Positions 44,566 to 54,568 of a DNA stretch of 64,000 bases are shown in pieces. Numbering within the stretch: position 1 is the first letter of the stretch; each line of letters starts with the position of its first letter. The DNA lies in NCBI GenBank assembly GCA_963921795.1, contig OY997645.1:16020352-16084351 (forward strand), read 5' to 3'. The notes beneath the pieces are model-generated. The model saw only the letters and a list, made by a program, of their open reading frames with translations, had not been told where the DNA came from and ran no database searches. This stretch comes from Nannobrachium achirus (Eukaryota > Chordata > Actinopteri > Myctophiformes > Myctophidae). The translations under genes were made by a program, and so were the position numbers.

Positions 44566-45017
44566 CAGGGTTCCCCAATTAGTTTTCCCCAAGGGCCGAA
44601 TTATGTCTAGGGTACTAAGCCGAGGGCCACAACATTGCAGGGGGCGACGGCAGCGTTCCCTCTACTCCAGCGACTGCGACAGTTCAGATATCGTCGTTGT
44701 CGGGTGAAAATCTTGTATGTCCAAAACCATTCGTTTTGCATTCGATTCGACAGCCGATCTACAAGCACACACAACGCCTCGCACCGCGAGGCGTTGTGTG
44801 CTTGTAGATCTGCTGTTTTCACTACTTTTGTGCGACGGCCTTGTATGATTTGCGAAAGAACGTACAAATTTGGAGATACGAGATTTCCACCCGACAACGA
44901 CGATATACTAGTGTTGTTGCTGCTCTTATACCACCATTATTACTGGGGTTGGTGTGGGCCAGACAGTAGCCCCCGCGGGCCACAAATGGCCCGCGGGCCG
45001 CCTATTGGGGAAGCCTG
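44566..45017. mobile_element. hAT-type MITE (CAGGGTTCCCCAA) with embedded family T
   Basis: 452 bp with perfect 8-bp duplication CACTACAC (44558-44565, 45018-45025). Ends CAGGGTTCCCCAATTAG and CTATTGGGGAAGCCTG. GGGCCGCGGGC-rich near the right end. Contains family T at 44698-44906. Confidence 0.93.
44698..44906. mobile_element. Family T element with the best-preserved hairpin
   Basis: From ATATCGTCGTTGTCGGGTGA to CCACCCGACAACGACGATAT, 209 bp. Hairpin 44745-44825: AACAGCCGATCTACAAGCAC and GTGCTTGTAGATCTGCTGTT, inner stem CAACGCCTCGC / GCGAGGCGTTG with a 4-base loop. Confidence 0.92.
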
Positions 45018-45039
45018 CACTACACCAACGTCGCGCCCC

Positions 45040-45513
45040 ATCAACTATCTTAATTCTATCCTTTACTTTTTTGATTAACAGAGAAGTATGTTTTTTATAT
45101 TTGTTTAATTTTTGTCATTTCTATATTTTAACTTTTTGTGTTTTTTTCATAAATGAATGCCGTTACTGCATTAGCTATTTCTCACTTCAAATGTTTTCAA
45201 AAATATTCTTGACAACAATGTTTAGCTGTAAATGACGTGCGTTTGTCTACATGGCTGCCGTGTTGGATGTGGCATGAAATCAAGCAGTGCAGCAGGTGCT
45301 CCGAGCCTTTGATTTGACACCGGTCTGTCATTGAGTTCATCAGTCATTAAACAGAAATAACACGCCACTGAATTCAGTGACTGACAAATAAGAATCAAGC
45401 ATTCAACCATGCCTGTAATAAAATACTCAAAATAAAATAAAACTGATCAAATATTGGGCACATTTTATTCAACGTTGGGTGAGATGGAATGCTTTTCTCA
45501 CATGAGATAACAG

Positions 45514-45515
<2 letters not shown>
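45040..45515. other. Unassigned intron stretch
   Basis: Nothing recognised. Confidence 0.35.
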
Positions 45516-45516
<1 letters not shown>

Positions 45517-45544
<28 letters not shown>

Positions 45545-45560
45545 CGTATATATATATATT
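45517..45560. repeat. (TA)n microsatellite
   Basis: AT dinucleotides with one CG interruption, running into a family T element. Confidence 0.95.
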
Positions 45561-45787
45561 GTCACTGTCGGGCAGAAACCTCGTATCTCCAATTTTCGAA
45601 TTTGTACGTTTTTGTCCTGCTTCATCATACAAGGCTGTCGCACAAAAGTAGTGAAAACAGCCGATCTACAAGCACACAAGTGTGCTTGTAGATCTGCTAT
45701 TTTCACTAGTTTAGTTCATTTTTAAAATGATAAATACAAAACAAATGGTCTTGGACATAACAAGGTTTCCACCCGACAACGACGATA
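45557..45787. mobile_element. Family T element with hairpin
   Basis: From TATTGTCACTGTCGGGCAGA to CCACCCGACAACGACGATA. Hairpin 45648-45710 with short inner part (AAGCACACAAGTGTGCTT). Confidence 0.85.
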
Positions 45788-46289
45788 TATAAAAAAAGGT
45801 CTGGAAAATAGCTTGTTGAAATCAATCTAGTGAAAGTGAGCTCTTCGGTGTGACATCGCCACAGACTCTTGTCACCTCACTTTGATGGCACCCAAGTCCT
45901 CCTCATCACCCGTAACATCAGGGAGCCCATATTTGCCGGTAGACAGGGTTCACCTGACCTTCTATCGATTCCACTCTATGACTTCCCCGCGGTGACATTC
46001 ACATTCCAGCCCCAATCAATGGCGCCGCAAGATTGATGTGTCTGTAGAAATGTTTTTAATTTTTTTGAAAAGTTCCCGGGCTCCTGTCTTTCGCCGAAGG
46101 TCACCTGGGGGTGGGGGTGGGGGTTGGGTGGGGGGCTAGCCGGACCAGTCAGACGAGCCCAAGATCTGGAGCTAAAGAGCTGGGGGAAAAAAGATCTTAA
46201 CTGGAGAAGAAAGGGCAACTCACCGCTGCCTGCAGCTGGGGCTTGAAAGCACTGCCAACTAGAAGCAGTGCTCTTCCGAGCACAGGTCT

Positions 46290-46680
46290 CCACCAGGCCA
46301 CACAAATCGGCCTGTTATAGCGCCACCATGAGGCTGATTTAAAAAATGTGGGGCAGAGGTTCTGAATTAGCATCCAGGGAGTGTGTGTGCTCAGTTTGGC
46401 AGCGATCGGGCCAACGGTGCCGGAGATTAGCTGGTAACAACCAGGCCACACAAATCGGCCTGTTATAGCGCCACCATGAGGCTGATTTGAAAAATGTGGG
46501 GCAGAGGTTCTAGATTGGCATCCAGGGAGTGTGTGTGCTCAGTTTGGCAGCGATCGGGCCAACGGTGACTGAGATTAGCTGCACACAAACTGCGAGGACA
46601 CACGGACACACGGACACACGGACACACGGACACACGGACGGACGGACGGACGGACGGACGGACGCACGGACGGCGGGGAA
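46290..46680. mobile_element. R1-related repeat with 155-bp tandem duplication
   Basis: CACACAAATCGGCCTGTTAT ... GGCAGCGATCGGGCCAACGG occurs at 46300-46440 and again at 46446-46590. It is followed by (GGACACAC)n and (GGAC)n to 46673. The GGGCCAACGGTG core is shared with R1. Confidence 0.75.
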
Positions 46681-46969
46681 AACATACTCTCCCTCAGCCT
46701 TCGGCTGGTGGAGACAATAAGAAAGGCCCTCCTTTACTGTATGTTGTCAGACCACGAATTCATCAATTATTTCGCATGAACGCATCGTTACCGCTCCCGT
46801 CTCGCTCCGCCGGACGGGAAAAAGAGGGAAGGAGGCGGTAAAAAAAAACAACAACAACAAGAATATCTCTTCATCGTTCTATTTTCCCCTCAACAGAAGC
46901 CACATTTTGGTGGAGGTAGTGGAGAGGGATTCTGTTGGGGCGATTCATCATACAGTATATATCGCTTCT

Positions 46970-47070
46970 CTGATGAAGTCTCATAGCCGAAAGCACGTTA
47001 AGCGTTCTTTGTTGATGTGTGCCAATAAAAGAAAAGTGGAAATGTGAGTACTTTGAACCGCATTTATTTG
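46970..47070 (+). mobile_element. Retroposon tail with hammerhead-like core (degraded)
   Basis: CTGATGAAGTCTCATAGCCG then AAAGCACGTTAAGCGTTC, TGTGTGCCAATAAAAG. The same tail order is seen at 57614-57660. The stem between CTGATGA and GAAA is poorly paired here. Confidence 0.45.
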
Positions 47071-47229
47071 AAGTTTTGGATGTGCTACCTTTTTGGATTT
47101 TTTTATTTCCTACTTTTTATGTATGCTGGACTTTAGGTCTAGCTAGCACTCCATCGAGAAAAACCATTGCTGATGTGCAACCTCTTTTTCTTATATAGTA
47201 TATAATCGCTGCTTTTCCAGTTTTACTCG

Positions 47230-47465
47230 GTGAATGATATGCAAGCTTTGTAAGCCCCTCTCTGACTCCCATTTCCTTTCCGCGGCGGCTAATCTTGTCC
47301 CATCAGCGGCTGCCAGCTGTGCCCTTTACCCCCCGCCAGGTTGTGCCGCTGTTGATAAAGAAGCCCCCGGCGTTAATAGGGAGGGCCGCCGACCGCCCCA
47401 CCGCCCCGCGGAGGGATCACTGGCGCAAAATCATTGCTCCCTGCTTCTCTGAAAAGCGGCGGTGC
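47230..47465. other. Possible conserved non-coding element
   Basis: GC-rich, complex, non-repeat block (TTTCCGCGGCGGCTAATCTT, GTTGATAAAGAAGCCCCCGG). The two overlapping frames of about 70 codons (47234-47452, 47295-47510) have no domain. The best CNE-like candidate of the window by appearance. Confidence 0.35.
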
Positions 47466-47529
47466 GTAAATGGACCGTGTGTGTGTGTATGTACGTATGT
47501 GTGTGTGTGAGGGGATGATGCATCTGCAT

Positions 47530-47752
47530 TGTCACTGTCGAGCAGAAATCTCTTATCTAATTTTTTTTGTACTTTTTGTGTTTTTTCTTTTTTTTCGTGT
47601 GTGTAAATTAACCCCCACTTGGTCACAGTACAGCGCCACACAAAAGCAGCAAAAGTAGCAGATCTGCAAGCGACGCGTTTCAAGCTTTTGCTCATCTTGA
47701 ATTTGAATCCTGGAAAGTGACAGTTTTGGACATACAAGGTTACCACCTGCTA
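47530..47752. mobile_element. Family T element with decayed hairpin
   Basis: TGTCACTGTCGAGCAGAAAT at the left, GGACATACAAGGTTACCACC at the right. Hairpin 47648-47690 reduced to GCAGATCTGCAAGCGACGCG. Confidence 0.7.
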
Positions 47753-47965
47753 TCACTTTTTTTCTTTCTTTTTTTTTCTTTTTTTTAAGGAAATGGGGAG
47801 GGGGGTGGAAAAGAGGCAGTGTTCCAAAGGATCCACGGTACTTATCGTCGTTATCATTTAGTCGCCAGTTCTTGTTAATTATTTTCCTTATTAATTATTC
47901 TGTATTCATAAAATCCAGACACACTTTACCACCTTCACTTTCAATAAAAGAAAAAAATAATAATT

Positions 47966-48130
47966 AGCAGATCTACAAGATCTACAAGCTCCACAATGCA
48001 GTTATACAAGATCTACAAGCTCCACAACACGTCATATCGTGACCCATTGTGACCTTGTAGATTGGCTATTTTGACAACTTTTGTGTGACACTATAGCTAT
48101 AGTATGACGAAGTAGGGCATTATGAAAAAG

Positions 48131-48177
<47 letters not shown>

Positions 48178-48200
48178 GGAGATAAAAGGTTTCCGCCTTG
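47966..48200 (-). mobile_element. Family T element with duplicated hairpin arm
   Basis: AGATCTACAAGCTCCACAA occurs twice on the left (47970-48000 and 48008-48035), one matching arm GTGACCTTGTAGATTGGCTA follows, then TTGTGTGACACTATAG and GGAGATAAAAGGTTTCCGCC. A (TA)n tract lies at 48134-48170. Confidence 0.65.
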
Positions 48201-48204
48201 GAGT

Positions 48205-48495
48205 TACCTCCCATGCCAGGCCGTGGCGGCGCCTGATAATGATGTTGGGGTTATTTTGGCGAGTAGAGCGGCTCAACCCGACCCGCTGCTAAATGGCGGG
48301 ACACGAGGGTGATGTAGGGGCGCTGACGAACTGAGGATGTCTTCTTATCGGGTCCTGTATTTAATGAAGCTGTGCAGCGAGACAGCATGCCTCAGCCCAC
48401 TGCCACACAGGCCTGGAGTTACTGTATGCCTGCATAATGTAACGTAGCCTCCTGCAGTTTTAATAATGTGCAGCTTTTATGAAGATGATATATAC
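48205..48495. other. Possible conserved non-coding element
   Basis: Complex non-repeat sequence (TATTTAATGAAGCTGTGCAG, GCAGTTTTAATAATGTGCAG). Candidate only. Confidence 0.25.
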
Positions 48496-48503
48496 CGTAT
48501 CTA

Positions 48504-49325
48504 GCAGTAAGACTCCCTAATAAGGAGATAAGCGACCGTCAGGTCGCATACACAGACTTTAGATGGCAAACGTAGTGAATCAGGAGGAAATATGGGAAAT
48601 GGGCAGTGTTGTAGTGCTAAATTTGGAAGTGGGGGGACGCCCCACGCACGCACATGCACGCGTCAATGCGCTCAACGTTTTCATTAGGCTAAAAGTAAAT
48701 GACAAGGGTGCAATTATATTCAATATTTAATTGCTTTGTAGAAAACACAACATAGCTTATCAAGCTTAATTAAAGAGTCTCACATGATGTTACTTTGTGC
48801 TTTTCATTTGGACAGAAGAAATTTAAACAATGTAGTCAATATCATTAATGCATTATATAACAGACAGTGAAAGTGTTAACAAAGTTAACAAAGTAAAACA
48901 AAAAGCATTTTTATCCCCCATTTCTTTTTCGAGGGGTGAGAGAAGTGTGGGAACGCCGTTCCCCCGTGTCCGCCCCCCCCACGACATCCCTGGAAATGGG
49001 ACAGATCCATGTTGATGACATGACTTTAGAGATACTGTGTACCGCTTTGTGTGATTTTAGGCCAAAATCTGTAGGAGCAGTGTCCAGTGTTTTGCAAAAA
49101 TCGGCCTGATATTGGCGCTAGAAGAGGGCCATGTGAGAAATGAGGGGTGGAGATTGTGATTTGCCATCCAAGTAGGGAGTGTGTGTGCAAAGTTTGGCAT
49201 TGATGGGGCCAACGGTGGCAGAGATATGACTAGGGCAAATGTGTGATGTGACGGACAGACTGACCGACAGACTGACTGACAGCCGGTGGAGCTTTTCATA
49301 GTAAGTGCGACCTGACGGTCGCAAT
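48504..49325. mobile_element. R1 repeat, both ends present
   Basis: Left AGTAAGACTCCCTAATAAGG then AGATAAGCGACCGTCAGGTC. Right TAGTAAGTGCGACCTGACGG then TCGCAA. The right third contains TGTGTACCGCTTTGTGTGAT and the GACAGACTGACCGACAGACT tract. The inner part 48590-49000 differs from other copies. It has no coding capacity. Confidence 0.75.
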
Positions 49326-49421
49326 CATTGTTCCCAGCACTTCAGCTGTTATATGTTCTATATCTATATAGCTTATATCTGTCTATCTGTCTGTCTATGT
49401 ATCTACTGTGTCTACTGTCAA

Positions 49422-49632
49422 TATGACTCGTTGCTATCGGGCAGAAACCTCTTATCTCCATTTTGAACTTTCTGTGTGTTTATTTTGGTGCCCTGCTTGA
49501 TCATACAACAGCATCACACAGAAACATCTAAAGTAGCAGCTTGTAGATCTGCTACTTTAGCTGCTTTTGAATTTGATTCCTGAAAAGTAACAGTGTTGGA
49601 CATAAGAGGTTTCCACTCCCGACAGAGAGGAT
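49422..49632. mobile_element. Family T element with short hairpin
   Basis: From ATATGACTCGTTGCTATCGG to TTTCCACTCCCGACAGAGAG. Hairpin reduced to AAGTAGCAGCTTGTAGATCT at 49532-49562. Confidence 0.75.
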
Positions 49633-49649
49633 CAGATGAAAACGTGGGG

Positions 49650-49850
49650 TAATAATCAAGGTGCTTTTATTCAGTGCCAGGCCCGTACTGTCGCGTTATG
49701 CTTTCAGATAGGACGGGGCGGCGTGAATTTACGAGGTTCTCAGACGTGCCGCGCGCACAATCTACAGGCCAGGGGGGAATGCGTGCGTTTTAGCACGGCG
49801 GGGGATTGATGGCGATGGCCAGGGGGACATCCAATGTTTACAGATTGAGT
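49650..49850. other. GC-rich non-repeat stretch
   Basis: CGTGCCGCGCGCACAATC and CGGCGGGGGATTGATGGCGA; possible conserved non-coding element, untested. Confidence 0.25.
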
Positions 49851-49858
49851 CATTGACG

Positions 49859-50351
49859 CAGGGGCGTCACACCAAATTCTGGGCCCTGGGTACAAGGATT
49901 CACTGCGGGCCCCCCATGAATGTTAACTATTTAAAAATAGCAGATATACAAGCTCACAGCGCGGCACCGAGTGCCGCGCTGCGAGCTTGTAGATCTGCTA
50001 TTTTTGAAAAATTGTGAAAATGTGTGCCAAGAAACCTATGTTTCCATGTCAGTGATGCTCAAACTTTTTCATGTGAAGGACCCCCCATCTTAAAATATTT
50101 AGTTCCAGGGACCCCCCAGAAGCAAAATTTGTGTTACAAATGTTCACTTAAAAATATATATATATTCAAAGATTTGCGCACATTTTCACGACTTTTCAAA
50201 AATAGCAGATCTACAAGCTTGCAGCGCGGCACTCGGTGCTGTGCTGTGAGCTTGTATATCTGCTATTTTTCAATAGCTTAAGTTACTAGGGCCCCTCCAC
50301 CTTGGGCCCTGGTAACTCAGTCCCACTTTCCTACCCCTTGTGACGCCCCTG
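49859..50351. mobile_element. hAT-4 MITE with two hairpins
   Basis: 493 bp. Ends CAGGGGCGTCACACCAAATT and TTGTGACGCCCCTG, flanked by ATTGACG on both sides (7 bp exact). Hairpins 49930-50010 (inner stem GCGCGGCACCGAGTGCCGCGC) and 50198-50272. Confidence 0.9.
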
Positions 50352-50359
50352 ATTGACGC

Positions 50360-51090
50360 CGCTTCGTCCTACACGAGCTGCATGCAATAAACACCAAGCT
50401 AATTATGCAGTATACAATGCTGCCGATCAATGTTTATTTCCTTAGTGGTGCGCATGTTGACCTCTTGTGCAGGAACGCTCACTCCTTCACCTTTGCTATG
50501 AATATTCATTATCTCTCGCAGTCATAATAAAGATCATATTTTTGTCAGTGTTACATCCCAGTTGTTAAATCTATGTTTGTCTGTGTTTTTAGCAGCTTGC
50601 TAGAGCTACTCTAGAAATCCTTCCTTAATATATATGGGGCTGTTAAGTCTGACATCATTTTGTAGGCAGAGGAGAACTTTTGGGGCCAAAAGGCCCCAGC
50701 GCCCGTGAATCTTTTTACTATTTTTACTATTTACTAATTTTTCTTCTCTTTGTTGTTGAAAGGAAAGTGGTAGAATTATACTTTAGTCGTTATTTTTGTC
50801 TTGGATTTGTTGAAATAGCGAGGGACAGATATTGACAATAAATCTGCTTGGAGGTCTGACTACAAAATGATGTCACGGCTTAAAAGCCCCACATATATAT
50901 CCTGCAAGGCAAAAGGGGCGTGGCTTTAGGGGAAATGGACGCGTCTTTAAACAATGCTAAAAAAGCTACAGATTTTAAAGTTGCAACATACAAATTCATA
51001 GATCTCATCATAGAATGAATGTCTCTGAAACACTGTTCAAAGGAGTTGCATATGTTATTTAAAACTGCAGTTTTTATTGTTTAGCTTGCT
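50360..51090. other. Unassigned intron stretch before exon 3
   Basis: 50360-50545 is complex non-repeat sequence (ATGAATATTCATTATCTC) that could be conserved; the rest shows nothing recognisable. Confidence 0.3.
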
Positions 51091-51137
51091 GCAACTGCTA
51101 TAAATTATGACTGTGTCCTTTTTTTGTCTTGTTTCAG

Positions 51138-51199
51138 CCCAGTCATTCAAAGAATTCTCCCAACTCTTGAGCACTGTGGAAGAAGAGAGGAGGCGCCTG
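51138..51199 (+). CDS. arhgap42: ARHGAP42 (GRAF3) exon 3, BAR domain
   Basis: Third coding exon, 62 bases, completing codon 84 (Ala) and encoding residues 85-104: QSFKEFSQLLSTVEEERRRL. The block S-x-KEF-x-x-LL-x-x-VEEERRRL is the ARHGAP42 version of this BAR helix; ARHGAP26 and ARHGAP10 differ here in the sequences I recall. The acceptor is a T-rich tract ending TTTCAG and the donor is CTG/GTAAGA, leaving phase 0. No following exon (expected to start with an I-x-NA-x-x-VL-like stretch) was found before the window ends, so intron 3 is at least 12.8 kb. The open frame that runs on past this exon is intron read-through. Confidence 0.93.
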
Positions 51200-51350
51200 G
51201 TAAGAATGCTGTCTTTCATTGCATTATTCTTTCTGTGCTTTAGCTATGTTGGAAATGGTCTCGTTGCTACAGTAACAGGCCGACTGTCTTTATATTGAAA
51301 GACTTCTTTGTGAAGCTGAAGAAGAACTATAATATGGAAATAGTTTGGAC

Positions 51351-51607
51351 GCGGTTCTCAACCTTTTATGGATCTTGGAAATCTTGAAAACGCATGCGGC
51401 CCGCCTAAGTGGTCGGATGGATGGGCTGCGTGCAATTTATTGTATTCAATCGACTGTGTTACAGCTGGGATCAGTGGAACTAATCTTCATTAAATGCAGG
51501 TTTCTAGTTATTTGTGTTTAATAATGTTACATCATCCATAACGGTGTGTTTTTCGCCAAATATTTGGGCAGTATCGTCAGTCACGGCCCACCGATTGGGA
51601 ATCGCTG
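51351..51607. mobile_element. hAT-type MITE (GCGGTTCTCAACC)
   Basis: Ends GCGGTTCTCAACCTTTTATG and ACCGATTGGGAATCGCTG, flanked by GTTTGGAC / GCTTGGAC (7/8). GCGGCCCGCC and CACGGCCCACC subterminal. Begins 150 bp after exon 3. No hairpin. Confidence 0.8.
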
Positions 51608-51774
51608 GCTTGGACAAAATGATAATGACGTTGTCGGTGTGATGGATCTATGGCCTCCTCGCTCCACACTCGCTTATCTTGAGGAGCTGTTGAACTGTAC
51701 GTTTGAGGAAGATAGAATGCAGAACCTGGATGTGACACGGGGCAGGGTGGCCTGCATCCCTCAAACCACAGCAG

Positions 51775-52363
51775 CAGGGGCGTCACAAGGGGGGAGTGTG
51801 ACTGAGTTACCAGGGCCCAAGGTGAAGGGGCCTTAATTATTTTATACTTTAGCTATTTAAAAATAGCAGAGCTCACAAGTTCACAGCGCGGCACAGAGTG
51901 CCGCGCTGTGAGCTTGTGGATCTGCTATTTTTGAAAAGTCATGAAAATGTGTGCAAATCGTTGAATATGTGCATTTTTTAAGCGAACATTTGTCACTCAA
52001 ATTTTGCTTCTGGGGGGTCCCTGGAACTAAATATTTTGAGATGGGGGTCCGTGGCCAAATACATATCATTTTGGGGTTCCTTCACATGAAAAAGTTTGAG
52101 CACCACTGACATAGAAACATAGTTTTTTTTTCTAAAAACCTTAGAAGGATTTGAAATATTCAAAGACTTGCATATATTTTCACGATTTTTCAAAATAGCA
52201 GATCTACTTAGCTTGCAGTGCGGCACTCTGTGCCGCGCTGTGAGCTTGTATATCTGCTTTTTTTTCTTCAAATTGTTAACCCCTACCTCCTATGAAGAAC
52301 ATTCATGGGGGGCCCGCAGTGAATCCTTGTACCCAGGGCCCAGAATTTGGTGCGACACCCCTG
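51775..52363 (-). mobile_element. hAT-4 MITE, reverse orientation, with two hairpins
   Basis: 589 bp. Ends CAGGGGCGTCACAAGG and GGTGCGACACCCCTG, flanked by CACAGCAG / TGCAGCAG (6/8). Hairpins 51855-51935 and 52190-52262. Same layout as 49859-50351 inverted. Confidence 0.87.
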
Positions 52364-52589
52364 TGCAGCAGGCACTAGCTGTTCAATGTCCCCACGGGCC
52401 ACAGGGAACCAGGACCAAAGCAACATGAGCGATGGTGGTGGCAGGTTAGAGGACGATTTATTACCAAATTAAATCTCTCATTGCAGTAAATAAACAGTAC
52501 CGACTGAAGACGCAGAATAGGGGGTGTTACCACAAGAGCAAACAAAACCAGACTATCTAGACACTACCATTAAACGTATGCCCTAGCTC

Positions 52590-52759
52590 AGTAGTTCTCA
52601 AACTTTTTCATGTCAACGACCCCCAAATTGACACATAATAGCCAACAGATAACCATTTGAAGTGATATACCAGGGTATGCCCGATAAAAGGAGATTTTTA
52701 CGGCTCTAGCTATGATTAACAACCATCTTAATTGGGGCCTGAAAAGGACCAGAACCACT
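52590..52759. mobile_element. hAT-type MITE, short
   Basis: CAGTAGTTCTCAAACTTTTT and CCTGAAAAGGACCAGAACCA then CTG. Confidence 0.6.
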
Positions 52760-52764
52760 GTCAT

Positions 52765-53110
52765 TGAGGACGTGCTACCAGTGTGTCTGCCACGCCGTTC
52801 GCTCTCCTGGCCGTTCGCCCTGGGCGTCTATCCGGCGTAATTTTTAAAACGTAACATTAAAACCTACGTTTTTTAAAATAATTGTAGTGGAGTAAAAGTA
52901 CAATATTTGGATCTGAGATTTAGTGGAGTAAAAGTAAAAGTATTGCAAATTGGAAATACTCAAGTAAAGTAAAGAAATAAAAATCCAAATTGTACTTAGG
53001 TACAGTTAAGTACAGTGCAGCCCCACCGAGCGGTCAGCATGTTGAGCGTGAGACCGGCGCAAGAAATGAGGGCGAACGGCCGAGAGGGCGAACAGACTTG
53101 TTACCGTCTG
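52765..53110. repeat. Repeat-bearing stretch (GGAGTAAAAGTA and inverted GTTCGCC motifs)
   Basis: 52860-53015 is the fish GTAGTGGAGTAAAAGTAC repeat. GGCCGTTCGCCCTGGGCG at 52810 has an inverted partner GGGCGAACGGCCGAGAG at 53070, so the whole may be one foldback. Confidence 0.5.
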
Positions 53111-53393
53111 TCTCTCATACCAGGCAAGCAGGGTGGTGGAAACTCTGGACATCTTGAGACAAAAAATTGCTTCAGTAATAGGGTATGATGATTATCTGTT
53201 GCATCTGTGTCTGAGAAACCACAAGCAGCGATTCCATTCACTCTCATTCTATGGCCAATAACGATTTCAGTGCAGTACTGTACAACAAAAGCAGATTCTT
53301 CTAATATACAAACAGTCCTGAATATTTCAACTACAGGCTTCAGTTACGTCCATTACCCTAAATATTGTAGATATATTCCTTGTCAAGGATAGT

Positions 53394-53619
53394 GTAACGT
53401 TGGTGTCGGGCAGAAACCTCTTATCTCCCTGGTTTTTGGTGTAAATTAACGCCCTACTTGATTATACAAAATCATCACAAGTAGCAGACCTGCAAGCTTG
53501 TAGAACTGCTACTTTTGCTATTTCTTTTTATTTATATCCTGAAAAAGCAATAGTTTTGGACATAATATGTCCAAAACTATTGCTTTTTATTATGAGGGTT
53601 CCAACCGACAGAGACGATA
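53394..53619. mobile_element. Family T element with short hairpin
   Basis: From GTAACGTTGGTGTCGGGCAG to CCAACCGACAGAGACGATA. Hairpin 53470-53520 (AGTAGCAGACCTGCAAGCTT). A second small palindrome at 53550-53590 (CAATAGTTTTGGACATAATA / TATTATGTCC...) is a local duplication. Confidence 0.8.
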
Positions 53620-54029
53620 GCATGAATACAGCAAGTTCACTTTCTCACAACATCAGGTTACAGCAACGCAGACAAGAGTAAAATTCAGGTAAGAATAGTT
53701 TAATACCTTAGTGAGAATGCATAAATAGCATACACTGGAGGCTGAAACCATAGCAGACAGTACTGAATGAAAGTCTTGACTTTTGTCTTGGTTTTGCTAG
53801 TTTTATTGGTGCGTATTATGGGCGATATCATCCCAAGGGAGACAAAGTCACAATATTGCACAGGTGTGATAGACATCCCTTAGTGGCTTGCCAAAAAACA
53901 CTCCCAAGAGTCAGGGAATACAAACACATCAAAACAAAAAACAACTCCAGAAATGACAAGCAGACAGATAACAGGAATGTGAAGGCTAAAGCTAAACTGA
54001 AACAGCCCTCATGCAGCAGGTTCTCTGTG

Positions 54030-54327
54030 TGTGTGTCAAGCTCGAAAAGCGACGCGATGTGATGGTTTTGAGCTTGTAGATCTGCTACTTTTGCTATTTT
54101 TAAATTTGAATCCTTTAAAAGTAACAGTTTTGGACATCGGAGGTTTCCACCCGACTATTTATTATATTATGTATATATTTATTGAAAGCATAGAGAAGAG
54201 TTTCACAGTTGATACTGAAAGCTCCACTGTATATCTAACAGAGAATGAGAGGTGTCTTTAAAACGACTATAAATCTTGTATATCGACATATGGAGATATG
54301 AGGTTTCTGCCCGACAGCGACGATATT
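54030..54327. mobile_element. Family T fragments (two right ends)
   Basis: 54030-54160: half hairpin TTTGAGCTTGTAGATCTGCT, GGAGGTTTCCACCCGACTAT. 54272-54327: GGAGATATGAGGTTTCTGCC and GACAGCGACGATAT. The intervening DNA is unassigned. Confidence 0.65.
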
Positions 54328-54536
54328 CAGTTGAAGATGACCTCCACTGTGCTCTTCAATTTGAATGAATAATTAATACAGTATTTGTGGGCCATGTGGT
54401 CAAACAGTATCATCTGTGAACGAATGTTAGCAAGTCTCTGGATCACTTTGGCCCTCACAGGACAGCACCAATCAACATAATGAAATAGTCTGATTGATTG
54501 ATTGATTGATTGAGTTTATTTGGTGATCATCATATA

Positions 54537-54567
54537 AAAAATCACACCCGTGTGAACTGAGTGGTGG
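54537..54567. repeat. Short repeat shared with 35481-35515
   Basis: AAAAAATCACACCCGTGTGA followed by ACTGAGTGGTGG at both sites (one mismatch). It is preceded here by (TGAT)n, typical of a LINE tail. Confidence 0.6.
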
Positions 54568-54568
54568 T

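Larger units (their letters stand above)
44500..45039 (-). mobile_element. tRNA-derived SINE split by a hAT
   Basis: On the minus strand the head starts at 45039: GGGGCGCGACGTTGGTG, continuing TAGTGGTTAGTGC (A box) across the insertion, and a B box GGTTCAAACCC at 44512-44522. The hAT at 44566-45017 splits the head between the boxes, so internal Pol III promotion would be disrupted. Confidence 0.8.
33737..51137 (+). other. arhgap42: arhgap42 intron 2 (17.4 kb)
   Basis: Intron between exons 2 and 3, phase 1. It holds nested hAT, TTAA-type and family T transposons, a split SINE, three R1 repeats, and several GC-rich non-repeat stretches (39.8-40.1, 44.1-44.3, 47.2-47.5, 48.2-48.5 and 49.65-49.85 kb) that could be conserved non-coding elements. 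Confidence 0.9.

Noticed and set aside
44500-45039. Functional tRNA gene
   Set aside because: The head lacks a full cloverleaf, is interrupted by a hAT and continues into a SINE tail.
51107-51298. 63-codon frame at exon 3
   Set aside because: Only 51138-51199 is exon; the rest is read-through from the intron before the AG acceptor and past the GTAAGA donor.
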